From Nocardia cyriacigeorgica GUH-2 (GTDB taxonomy: Bacteria; Actinomycetota; Actinomycetes; Mycobacteriales; Mycobacteriaceae), in assembly GCF_000284035.1 (NCBI RefSeq), contig NC_016887.1, positions 1,984,001 to 2,048,000 of the forward strand: DNA of 64,000 nt, given 5' to 3'. The first letter of the stretch is position 1. Each line of letters opens with the position of its first letter. Below, piece by piece: positions 10,155-18,248 of the stretch. The notes under the pieces were generated by a model. It saw only the letters and a program-made list of their open reading frames with translations. It searched no databases and was not told the origin of the DNA. The position numbers and the translations under genes were made by a program.

Positions 10155-10183
10155 ACTCTAAGAATAACTGAAAGCAATGTCAA
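10155..10183 (-). promoter_or_regulatory. sigma-A-type promoter, minus strand
   Basis: Read on the minus strand there is TTGACA (10183-10178), a 17-bp spacer and TAGAGT (10160-10155). Transcription would begin near 10148 and run into the 62-residue gene and then toward pglW. The surrounding 70 bp is unusually AT-rich for this genome and also separates the two divergent defence modules. Confidence 0.55.
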
Positions 10184-10253
10184 TCAGGCCTGGGAGTTGA
10201 TTTTTGCTCACAGCGCGGCGAAGGTTTCCGGTGGGGACCACAGAGGAGGCGGT

Positions 10254-12245
10254 ATGTCGGAGGTGAGTGCGGCCGAGGTATCTCGGCTCGCCGGCGTTAC
10301 GCGCGCGACCGTCAGCAACTGGCGCCGTCGACACGACGACTTTCCGCCAGCGGTTGCCGGCACTGATTCGCGCCCGCTGTTCGACCTGCAGCAGGTGCGG
10401 TCATGGCTGCTCGACCACGGGTTCACCGTGCCGGATTCCCCGGCGACGGACCTGCGTACCCTGGTTCGCTCGCAGGAACCCCGGCTTATCGCGCAGGTGA
10501 TGACGGAATTGCGCAAGTCGGCTGACGGTTGGTCCGTCGGCGGCGCGAATCGTCGTAGTTCGAGCTTCGCCGCGGAGGTAGTGGACGCGGTTGCCCGGAC
10601 TGCCGAGAGAGATGGGGCTCGGACCGCGATCGACACCTTGGCGGAGCGGGCGATGGAGAGCTCTCCCATGACTGGGGTGTACACCACGCCCCCTGAGATC
10701 GCGGCGCTCATGGCGGCACTGTCGAAGACATCGACCGGTCCCGAGCTCCGAAGTTGCTTCGATCCGGCGTGCGGGAGCGGTTCATTGCTGTTGGCGGCAG
10801 CTGAAGCGGGGGCGACCGAGCTGCACGGTCAAGACCTGTCGAAGATCCAAGTCGATCGCACCCGGCTCATGATCGAGGCGGATACCGACCTCGATGCCGA
10901 CGTTCGGCAAGGCGACAGTCTGATCGCGGATGCCTTCGCCGGTCGCCAGTTCGACGCCGTGCTATGCAACCCTCCTTACGGCCAACGTGATTGGGGTTCC
11001 GGTGAGCTCGCGCTGGATCCACGATGGGACTACGGTCTGCCGCCCCGTGGTGAACCAGAACTCGCCTGGGTGCAGCACGCCCTCGCGCACTTGCATCCAG
11101 GGGCCGGCGCGGTGTTGTTGCTTCCGCCGGCGGTGTCGACACGGCCCTCCGGACGCAAGATTCGCGCCAATCTCGTGCGGACCGGCGCCTTGCGAGCAGT
11201 GATCGGTCTGGCTCCGGGCGCTGCGCAGCCATGGCATATCGGGCTGCAGATCTGGGTCTTGCGCCGTCCGCAGCCGGATAGCGAGGTGCCGGATGCCGTG
11301 CTCTTCATGGACACCGCGACATCATCAACGAGTACCTCGACCGATGACCAGGCCGAATGGGGCGGAGTGACCGCAGACGTCGTACCTGTTTGGCGCGCTT
11401 TCGATATGGGGGACTACGACCGGGCCGAGATATCCGGCGTGGCGGCAGTGGTTCGGCTCGTCGACGTCCTCGACGAGATCGTTGATCTCACACCGGCCCG
11501 GTATGTGCGATCGTCGATGGACGCGGAAGTGGTTTCCAAGCAGGTCGAACAGGCTGTGAACAGCCTCGCCACCGCTGCCACCGAGTTGACCTCGTTGACG
11601 TCGGAGCTGACCGGCTCGTCGGGACGAGCGGGGAGTGCATGGCGCTCGGTGACGGTCGCGGACCTGGTGTCGCACGGTCAACTCGAATGGATTCGCGCCC
11701 GACCAGAAGCTGCCGACCGTGCCGTGCCGACCGACGTCAGGCCGGTGCTGACGGCTCCAGATGTGGCGACTGGAAATCCCGCATCGGCCACCACTGCGTC
11801 TGTGCGTCCGGCCGAGATCATCGAAATCCGGCCTGGCGATGTTCTGATTCCGGCGGTCCGCAGTGATCGACGTGCCGGCCGCACAGCACGAGTCGCCGGA
11901 ACCGAGGATGCCGGCGTGGTCCTCGGACCGCACGTGCACGCGCTGCGTCTCGATACCGACGTACTCGACCCGTGGTTCGTCGCGGGGTTTCTCACCGGAG
12001 CCGAGAACGTCTCTGCCACAAGAACCTCGACCATTCGGTTCGATCCCAGTCGTCTGCGGCTGCCCGTGCTGTCAATGCCGGACCAGCAACGATATGGTGT
12101 GGCATTCCGTCAGCTGTTCCGGCTTCGCACGGCCGCAAGCCGCGCGTGTACAGCCGCCGAACACGTCGCGGAACTCATGACGACTGGATTCACCGCTGGG
12201 GCGATAGTTCCGGGCTCCGACGAGCGCGGGACGGTGCGACGGTGA
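10254..12245 (+). CDS. N6-adenine DNA methylase with N-terminal HTH and C-terminal specificity-like domain
   Basis: HsdM-like DNA methyltransferase, 663 residues. An N-terminal helix-turn-helix of MerR type (LAGVTRATVSNWRRRH, residues 11-26) precedes the catalytic core. SAM motif I (FDPACGSGS) starts near residue 169 and NPPYGQ near residue 239. The last 200 or so residues look like a half specificity (TRD) domain, ending in a coiled segment with the pattern QQRYGVAFRQL...FTAGAIVP. The ATG at 10254 has AGGAGG just upstream. The stop overlaps the next start (GTGA). No restriction subunit is adjacent. The enzyme probably methylates adenine at a site set by its own TRD and the following gene. 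Confidence 0.85.
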   Translation: MSEVSAAEVSRLAGVTRATVSNWRRRHDDFPPAVAGTDSRPLFDLQQVRSWLLDHGFTVPDSPATDLRTLVRSQEPRLIAQVMTELRKSADGWSVGGANRRSSSFAAEVVDAVARTAERDGARTAIDTLAERAMESSPMTGVYTTPPEIAALMAALSKTSTGPELRSCFDPACGSGSLLLAAAEAGATELHGQDLSKIQVDRTRLMIEADTDLDADVRQGDSLIADAFAGRQFDAVLCNPPYGQRDWGSGELALDPRWDYGLPPRGEPELAWVQHALAHLHPGAGAVLLLPPAVSTRPSGRKIRANLVRTGALRAVIGLAPGAAQPWHIGLQIWVLRRPQPDSEVPDAVLFMDTATSSTSTSTDDQAEWGGVTADVVPVWRAFDMGDYDRAEISGVAAVVRLVDVLDEIVDLTPARYVRSSMDAEVVSKQVEQAVNSLATAATELTSLTSELTGSSGRAGSAWRSVTVADLVSHGQLEWIRARPEAADRAVPTDVRPVLTAPDVATGNPASATTASVRPAEIIEIRPGDVLIPAVRSDRRAGRTARVAGTEDAGVVLGPHVHALRLDTDVLDPWFVAGFLTGAENVSATRTSTIRFDPSRLRLPVLSMPDQQRYGVAFRQLFRLRTAASRACTAAEHVAELMTTGFTAGAIVPGSDERGTVRR

Positions 12246-12880
12246 CCGACCACTGGGACGATTACGCCATGCTGCGCACCGCGCTGCTCGAACACCCGAT
12301 GACGGTTCCGCCCGCCCTGCGCTCGAGTCTCAGATCCTACGGTTCGGTCCAGATCGAGGATCTGGTAGAGGCGGAGGCTGTCACGGTGTACCTGTCACCG
12401 CCGACACTCGCGTCCGACAACGGCGACCTGCCCATGTTGTCGGTGAAGGACGTTCGGCTCGGCCGACCACCATCGAGATATGGCTCCGCCGATACCCCCG
12501 GAGCCGTCACCGTGCGGTCCGGGGACATCGCCGTCGTTGTCGGGGTGGGTGCCGCGATCAGTGTGTGTACAGACGGTGGAATTCTGCTAGGCCCCGGGAT
12601 TCACCTCGTGCGCTGTAATCCCGACACATTAGATCCGCATTTTCTCGCATGCGTGCTCCGCGGAGCGATCGATACCGACGATGGTTCTCCGGTTGATCTG
12701 TACGGGATCGAGGTTCCGCGCGTTCCGCTCGCCGAGCAACGCCGCTACGGTGTCGCATACGCGAGATTGTGCGAGCTGGAAGCGTCTTGGCGCCGCCGAC
12801 GTGCGAACATTGAACAATTGGTGCGCACGGGCATCCGAGGACTGGCGACGGGCGCGCTGCAGCCAGACCCTGGTGAATAG
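12242..12880 (+). CDS. half specificity (HsdS-like TRD) protein
   Basis: A 212-residue protein translationally coupled to the methylase through a GTGA overlap; its GTG start is fixed by that overlap. The middle has features of a type I S-subunit recognition domain (GDIAVVVGVGAAISV, then HLVRCNPDTLDPHFLACVLRG). The end reads EQRRYGVAYARL...IRGLATGALQP, closely matching the C-terminal end of the preceding methylase. The methylase and this protein therefore each carry one recognition half, a split arrangement that could give a bipartite target when they associate. Assignment is by pattern only; sequence identity to known HsdS is expected to be low. Confidence 0.65.
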   Translation: MTDHWDDYAMLRTALLEHPMTVPPALRSSLRSYGSVQIEDLVEAEAVTVYLSPPTLASDNGDLPMLSVKDVRLGRPPSRYGSADTPGAVTVRSGDIAVVVGVGAAISVCTDGGILLGPGIHLVRCNPDTLDPHFLACVLRGAIDTDDGSPVDLYGIEVPRVPLAEQRRYGVAYARLCELEASWRRRRANIEQLVRTGIRGLATGALQPDPGE

Positions 12881-12921
12881 CGCGGCGTATCGGCTCATCA
12901 GGACTCACGGAGGTAGCGGCG

Positions 12922-14352
12922 GTGAAACCGCAGGTCGTCGGAGATCGGTACGAGCTCATCGGGGAGATCGGCTCCGGCGGGATGGGGCAGGTCTACGAGG
13001 GATTCGATCGCCATCTGAAACGCCGGATCGCCGTCAAGTTCACCCAGCAGGGACTCAACGCCGACCCTGACTGGACAAAGCGTTTCTTCCGGGAAGCGGA
13101 ACTGATGGCGCGGCTGCACCATCCCGGGTTGCCGACTATCCACGATGCCGGCAGTGTTCCGGATAGCCCCGAGCGCCCCTACCTCGTGATGGAGTTCATC
13201 GAAGGTGTTACCTTCGGCGAACTGCTGGCCCGGCGTGGGCCGCTACCAGTGGGTGTCGTCGCCACACTCGGTGCGCAAGTGGCGGCAGTGCTCGCGGCTG
13301 CCCACCGGCACCGCATTTACCACCGCGACCTGAAGCCATCGAACCTCATGCTGTGCGCTGACGGGACCGTGAAGGTCCTCGACTTCGGTCTCGCTGTGGC
13401 CCTCGACGCCGATATGAGCCGCTACACCAGCACCGGCCACACACTCGGGACGCCCGCATTCATGGCGCCGGAACAGGTCGAAGGTCGATCGGTTGTCCCG
13501 CAAACCGACCTCTACGCACTCGGTCTGGTGCTGCACGAACTCCTCACCGGTGATCGAGTCATGACCGGCAGTACGCCATATGCGTTGTGGCAGAATCAGG
13601 TCCACCTGCCCTCCCCCGAGATTCAGGAGATCTGCCCGGACGTACCGGACGATATGGCACGGCTCATCATGAGCATGCTCGCCAAGTCGCCGGACCAGCG
13701 GCCTGAGGACGCCGCCACTGTGCATTCTGTGTTGCTTCGGCATGCGATCGACCTGGGTGCGCTTCCGGAGATCAATGACCTGCGCGGTCCTGCTCTGATG
13801 TATGCGAAGGCCGTTGGTGTGACCGGGTCGCCAGCTGTCAGCGCGCCCGATGCGGTACGTGCTCCAGTGGTCTCGGAGCCAGATGACGCGCCCGAAGGGG
13901 ATGCGGTAACGGTCGAATTCAGCCGCGGGGACCTGCAACGCGCAGTCGAGCGCGCGGGCGACCTCGCGGATGACTCACGCTACGACCCGGCACTTAGGCA
14001 GCTGGAATCCGCGGTGGAACGCGCCGCTACCTTGTTCGGTTCCCGAGATGCGGATGTGGTCGAGGCTCGGTTGCGGCTCGCCCAACTCCGATTCGAAACC
14101 GAGAATTACGCGGGTGCCGCCGAGGTATATCGGCACCTCGTCGATGACATCGGTGCCGAGCGTGGGCCGTACGACGATCAGGTCATGTTCTGTCAACGGA
14201 GTCTGGCCATCTGCGAAGTGCGAAACGGTGATGTCGACGCCGCCATCGCCCGCCTGCGACATCTGCACAGTCAGATGGCAGTTCGGTACGGCGAGCAGGA
14301 TCGTCGCGTCATCGAGCTGGCGGCGTTGATCAGGAGTATCGAAGGCCCCTAG
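12922..14352 (+). CDS. Ser/Thr protein kinase with C-terminal TPR-like region
   Basis: Hanks-type kinase of 476 residues. Glycine loop GSGGMG is at 18-23, the VAIK-type lysine is K39, the catalytic loop HRDLKPSN is at 134-141, DFG at 154-156 and an APEQ activation-segment motif follows, so all key residues are present. After about residue 285 comes a linker and then helical repeats of TPR type (330-476). There is no transmembrane segment, unlike most housekeeping PknB-like kinases. The GTG start has GGAGG in front. It follows the half-S gene after 41 bp on the same strand, so it probably belongs to the methylase operon and may control it. Confidence 0.88.
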   Translation: MKPQVVGDRYELIGEIGSGGMGQVYEGFDRHLKRRIAVKFTQQGLNADPDWTKRFFREAELMARLHHPGLPTIHDAGSVPDSPERPYLVMEFIEGVTFGELLARRGPLPVGVVATLGAQVAAVLAAAHRHRIYHRDLKPSNLMLCADGTVKVLDFGLAVALDADMSRYTSTGHTLGTPAFMAPEQVEGRSVVPQTDLYALGLVLHELLTGDRVMTGSTPYALWQNQVHLPSPEIQEICPDVPDDMARLIMSMLAKSPDQRPEDAATVHSVLLRHAIDLGALPEINDLRGPALMYAKAVGVTGSPAVSAPDAVRAPVVSEPDDAPEGDAVTVEFSRGDLQRAVERAGDLADDSRYDPALRQLESAVERAATLFGSRDADVVEARLRLAQLRFETENYAGAAEVYRHLVDDIGAERGPYDDQVMFCQRSLAICEVRNGDVDAAIARLRHLHSQMAVRYGEQDRRVIELAALIRSIEGP

Positions 14353-14570
14353 GGTCGAAGAATCGCGATTGCGCGTGGTTGCGATCGACTGTGAGGAAAG
14401 CGCCTGTACAGTCACTGCGTATCGGCAGGTTTCTGGCTCGAGTTCAGGCGTGCCGGGGCCGAGTCGCGCTGCGGTGGCTATGCTGTGCCGCATGGGGGGT
14501 TCACCTGACTACCTGTTGGTGGGTTCATCGGATCCTCTGCAGCACAAGAATTGTCGGGATAGGGGTGTGC
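14353..14570. other. intergenic gap before the HNH gene
   Basis: 218 bp with no convincing gene between the kinase stop and the HNH start. Reading frames extend upstream from the HNH gene but lack a start with a ribosome-binding site. Any promoter for the HNH gene would lie here; no consensus boxes stand out. Confidence 0.4.
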
Positions 14571-16244
14571 ATGGGGCGTAGTGGCGAGGTCAAGGGCTCT
14601 GTAAAGCGCGAGCTCTGGCGGGCGGCGAACGGTATGTGTTATCGGTGCCGCCGCGAGCTCGACGTCGGCGTTGCGGGGGCGGTACCCACTGCGGAGACTG
14701 CACATATCCACGCCCTTTCGGATGCGGGCCCACGCGCTGATCCTGGGATGTCCACGGAAGAACGGAATTCCGTAGAAAACCTGTTGCTACTGTGCCCCAG
14801 CTGTCACGACATCGTGGACAAGACCGAGGTGGGCGCCGAGGAATTGCGCACATTGAAGGCGGTGCATGAGCATTGGTGTGCAGTGCTGCGAAAGGCTGGC
14901 CGATCCTGGAATGCCCGCTACAGCAGCGTCGACTACCTCAATCTACCGCGCATAAGTATGCAGACAGACGGACTTGGTCTACATACGATTGCGAATGAGG
15001 TGGGACTGGATCCGACGCGACCATTCAACGGTCAGCGCTCCGCAGTGGGCATGTTCGTGCACCGCATTCAGCCGATCTTCGAGAACTGGAATGAGCAGGC
15101 AGTGCAGCTCGATGTCGAGAATGTTGATGTGCTGACGCAGGGTCTGACGGTTGCCTTCGATGGACCCATGTGGGTGGTGAACCCGCCAGGGCGTCCTCCG
15201 CGGCCGATCACCGGTTCGTGGGCACAGGATCCATATCTGACTTTCACGCTCGGCGACCGAAGGGTGAAGATCCGATTCGACCCTGAGTGGCTGACCACCG
15301 CTACGGCCACGACCGATCTAAATGCGGCTCAGAGAGAGCCGATTGTATACACGGGGCTAGGCGTGATCGTCGGTATTTCGGAGACCGAAATCAAGGTATC
15401 GGCGAGGCTTTTCGGGCAACCAAAAAGTCCGATTCAAGCCATGTTTGAGTATGCACGCCTGGGAAGCCGGCGCGAGCTGGATCTGGCGGACTTCGCTGAC
15501 GAGCTGTCAGGATCCAGGGCGGAGGACGTCGCCGCGCGGCAGCAACCCATCTCGATGACCCTGCATAGGGTCGTATTGCATTTCGATGAGGTTCAGGTCG
15601 TTCCCATGCAGATCGAGAAGGAGGTATTCCGAAGGCTGTTGCGCGTTGTTCCGGAGTATCGCCGCGAGCTTACTGCTACTGCAGCATTTTCTCCTTCCAC
15701 ATGGGAGATGAATCGGGCAGGGTTGTCCCCGGCCGAGATCGCATTGAAGGTTTTCGATGGGGCCGGCTTGCGGGAAGGTCTGTCCGTTCCTGGTTTCGCC
15801 AACATGATTCGCCAATACAACGTCGCTGCCATCGTTGTTGCTGGACTCACTGCCTCCCAGTTGCAAGACCTAAATGATCTGCTCCGACTCGATATTGATT
15901 ACTATTTGGGAGCCCTCGAGTATTCACAGGATAAGTCGATTCATCGGAGGCTATACGAATACCCGACCAAATACAAGATCGTGGAGAGAGACCTCCGCAT
16001 CCTCTACAGCGCAGCGGATGTAGCATTCAGTAATGACGAGTTGCCGGACGACCTGATCGACGATTGGACGCACACTGGGCTGTTCAGCACCGTCGAATGG
16101 GAAGAGGATCCGGAACGCAGTAGACGCGATGAGGCGGAGGCGCGTCGAATTTTGGAGATGTTCACCCCGTACGGGGAGGACCCCGCCCCACCACCCACTG
16201 ACGAGCTGATGGACGAGCCCGGTGATCCTCCGACTTTATGGTGA
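14571..16244 (+). CDS. HNH endonuclease with large uncharacterised C-terminal domain
   Basis: A 557-residue protein. The first 90 residues form an HNH nuclease with paired zinc cysteines C23/C26 and C75/C78, histidines at 45 and 47, N70 and H79 (LLLLCPSCHD). The remaining 460 residues match nothing I recognise; they contain beta-rich stretches, then helical segments rich in Leu and Tyr. Base composition is less GC-rich than the flanking core genes, which suggests recent transfer. An AGGGG sits before the ATG. It is convergent with an EVE-domain gene and lies in a defence island, so it is probably a restriction nuclease or an effector whose C-terminal domain senses something. SAVED was considered for that domain but not recognised. 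Confidence 0.75.
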   Translation: MGRSGEVKGSVKRELWRAANGMCYRCRRELDVGVAGAVPTAETAHIHALSDAGPRADPGMSTEERNSVENLLLLCPSCHDIVDKTEVGAEELRTLKAVHEHWCAVLRKAGRSWNARYSSVDYLNLPRISMQTDGLGLHTIANEVGLDPTRPFNGQRSAVGMFVHRIQPIFENWNEQAVQLDVENVDVLTQGLTVAFDGPMWVVNPPGRPPRPITGSWAQDPYLTFTLGDRRVKIRFDPEWLTTATATTDLNAAQREPIVYTGLGVIVGISETEIKVSARLFGQPKSPIQAMFEYARLGSRRELDLADFADELSGSRAEDVAARQQPISMTLHRVVLHFDEVQVVPMQIEKEVFRRLLRVVPEYRRELTATAAFSPSTWEMNRAGLSPAEIALKVFDGAGLREGLSVPGFANMIRQYNVAAIVVAGLTASQLQDLNDLLRLDIDYYLGALEYSQDKSIHRRLYEYPTKYKIVERDLRILYSAADVAFSNDELPDDLIDDWTHTGLFSTVEWEEDPERSRRDEAEARRILEMFTPYGEDPAPPPTDELMDEPGDPPTLW

Positions 16245-16340
16245 GAGGCATGGACGCTTGGCGGCACGATCCACGGCTGATGTGGCTCAGGTAAGCGGTC
16301 GGGTAGGTTTGATCGGTTATGCATGAGCATTTCGAAGCTG

Positions 16341-16763
16341 CTAGGAAAAGCACTGCCGTAGCCGAGAGAAGGAGTCCTGCGACAGCGGCCGCAGACCCTT
16401 CTGGAGGTCGGTGTTCTGGATTCCGAACTTGATGCCGCGCTGGTTGTTCGGGAATTGATCCGGAATTGGCGTCGCGAGCTCTGCGACGACTTTAATGGGT
16501 ATGACGTAGCTGTAGAGCTCGGGTTCTGGCCAGGGCACATTCCGGGCAGGTCGTGCTGGGCCTGTAACGGTGGTCATTGCGATCAAGCCGGCTCCAGGGC
16601 GCTGTCCGCCGCCACGCCAAACGAACACGATGTCATCCTGGTGTACCTGGAGAGCGCTACGTTGCGCCGAAGCGCTGGAACGAACACCGATCAAACCTGT
16701 GTCCTTACAGATTGGCCAGTTGGCAGAATCGCTATAGCTGAGACTGAATACGAAGGCGGCCAA
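16341..16763 (-). CDS. small EVE-domain protein
   Basis: 140 residues, the size of a stand-alone EVE domain (PUA-like fold that binds modified bases in DNA or RNA). Typical features in order: an N-terminal strand then SANWPICKDTGLIGV, a central DDIVFVWRGGG followed by AGLIAMTTVTGP, a proline-rich loop, and a C-terminal FGIQNTDLQKGLRPLS helix cap. The start is a TTG with AGGAGAG at good spacing. It is transcribed toward the HNH gene. EVE domains accompany modification-dependent restriction enzymes, which makes a functional link to the HNH nuclease plausible, though the two genes are convergent rather than in one operon. Confidence 0.68.
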   Translation of the reverse strand: MAAFVFSLSYSDSANWPICKDTGLIGVRSSASAQRSALQVHQDDIVFVWRGGGQRPGAGLIAMTTVTGPARPARNVPWPEPELYSYVIPIKVVAELATPIPDQFPNNQRGIKFGIQNTDLQKGLRPLSQDSFSRLRQCFS

Positions 16764-16811
16764 AGTCTCTCTCCTGGTTGTCAGAATCTGTTGAGGTTTG
16801 AAGTCATCTTG

Positions 16812-18119
16812 TCAGCCGTGGTGCGCGGCTGGAACCCGGTGCTCGGCAAGGTGACTCAACACCGACTGGTTCGCCTCCCACCCGTCCGGGAACTTCACCG
16901 GCACACCGAGATGCACCGGCTCCGCTGACGGGTGCGCATCCAGTAGCTCGGGGATTCCGGCGCGCCCGACCACGATGCAGGCGTGGCGGTGGCGGGAGGT
17001 GAGGACACACAGTCGGCCCGCTTCCAGGTGGAAGGCGCTGGCGTCGCGGCGGCCGGAGAGGGGGTGGAGGACGATGGTGATGTCGTATTCGCGGCCTTGG
17101 AGGCGGTTAGCGGTGTCGACGGTGATCGGTTCGGCGGGGGTGCCGCGCAATGCGGCTCGGACGGCGTCGGCCTGGTCGCGGTGAGCTGTGCCGATGGCTA
17201 CGCGCTCGGTGGTGACCGGGTGGGTGCCTTGTTCGGAATGCGCTGTCGCGCCTCGCTCGAGGAGGCGGCAGGCCAAGGCGGCGATGGCGGATACCGCTTC
17301 GCGGTCGGTGCGCAGCGTGTGGCGGGCCGGTAGCTCGTACCAGGCCCAGCCGGTTTCGGCGGCCATGTCCAATGCTTCGTCCAACGGGCTGCGGAGGCCG
17401 CGGGTCGCGTAGTCGAGGCGGCGTTGGCCGGGGTCGGTGCCGGCGCGGAACGGAGTGAAGGGGTAGAAGGCTGCCGAGACCACGGAGGCGGCGGAGGTGG
17501 GAAGGCGCCAGGACACCGGAAGGCGATGCGGTTCGGGAAGGTCCGGGTTGTTGGCGAGCATGACGCTGACAGCGCTCATGGTGGGATCCCAGGACAGGCC
17601 GGCCCAGCGGTCGACGTCGACCGTGGCGAAGGGGTCGAGTTGGCCGGGGTCGCCCACGAATAGTGCGCGGTCGAAGCGGTTGGCGATGCGTAGCAGCATG
17701 TCGGAGCGCATCTGGTAGGCCTCGTCGACGATGGCCCAGGACCAGGTGCCGTCGTCGACGGTGGCCCATTTGGCGGCGGTGCCGATGACGATGGCGCGGT
17801 CGGTGAGGTCGGTGTGCTTCTGGGCGATGCGGACGTTGGGGCGTTGGACGCGTTCGGATTCGGTGTAGTTGGCGGCGGAGAGGCGGCCGATGCGCAGGGC
17901 CGGGTCGGCGGTGGCGAGGCGGTCGATGAGGTCGTCGACCTGCTCGTTGGTTTGGGCGACGATCATCTTTTGGGCGTCGTCTTCGGCGAGTTGGCGGGCG
18001 GCGCGGACGACGAGGGTGGATTTGCCCGCGCCGGGCGGGGAATCGACGACGAGGGCGCGGTGAGGTGGGTCGCGCAGGTCGTCGAGGATGTTGGTGACTA
18101 CCTGGTCAGGGGTGGTCAT
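16812..18119 (-). CDS. SF1 DNA/RNA helicase, last gene of a four-gene operon
   Basis: A 435-residue superfamily 1 helicase. Motif I is SPPGAGKST (27-35), motif II VDEAYQ (132-137), motif III GDPGQLDP (157-164). Motif V (TANRLQGREYD) and motif VI (LTSRHRHAC) lie in the last quarter. It is shorter than UvrD and closest in layout to AAA_12/Upf1-type helicases seen in defence operons. The ATG at 18119 has GGAGG upstream; an in-frame extension of 22 residues lacks one. It follows the 508-residue gene after 129 bp. The neighbouring Fe-S PD-(D/E)XK nuclease suggests the pair unwinds and cuts DNA together. Confidence 0.85.
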   Translation of the reverse strand: MTTPDQVVTNILDDLRDPPHRALVVDSPPGAGKSTLVVRAARQLAEDDAQKMIVAQTNEQVDDLIDRLATADPALRIGRLSAANYTESERVQRPNVRIAQKHTDLTDRAIVIGTAAKWATVDDGTWSWAIVDEAYQMRSDMLLRIANRFDRALFVGDPGQLDPFATVDVDRWAGLSWDPTMSAVSVMLANNPDLPEPHRLPVSWRLPTSAASVVSAAFYPFTPFRAGTDPGQRRLDYATRGLRSPLDEALDMAAETGWAWYELPARHTLRTDREAVSAIAALACRLLERGATAHSEQGTHPVTTERVAIGTAHRDQADAVRAALRGTPAEPITVDTANRLQGREYDITIVLHPLSGRRDASAFHLEAGRLCVLTSRHRHACIVVGRAGIPELLDAHPSAEPVHLGVPVKFPDGWEANQSVLSHLAEHRVPAAHHG

Positions 18120-18198
18120 GCTAGGGCCTCCGACGGTGAGCTGCGGGCGACGACGATCCGCGCCGGGGAATCGGAGAGCCGACACCGAACAATGGCGT

Positions 18199-18235
18199 CA
18201 CTGGGCAGTGCTTGTTGCCGGCGGCGAGCGGCAAC
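18199..18235 (-). other. two small hairpins in the intra-operon gap
   Basis: The 129-bp gap between the unknown gene and the helicase holds two perfect dyads: CACTG-GG-CAGTG at 18199-18210 and GTTGCCG, an 8-bp loop, CGGCAAC at 18214-18235. There is no T tract, so they look more like RNA processing or attenuation elements than a terminator. Confidence 0.3.
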
Positions 18236-18248
18236 GCGGCGAACCACC

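Noticed and set aside
14571..16244. HNH-SAVED CBASS effector
   Set aside because: The C-terminal region shows no SAVED pattern that I can recognise and no cyclase gene is nearby.
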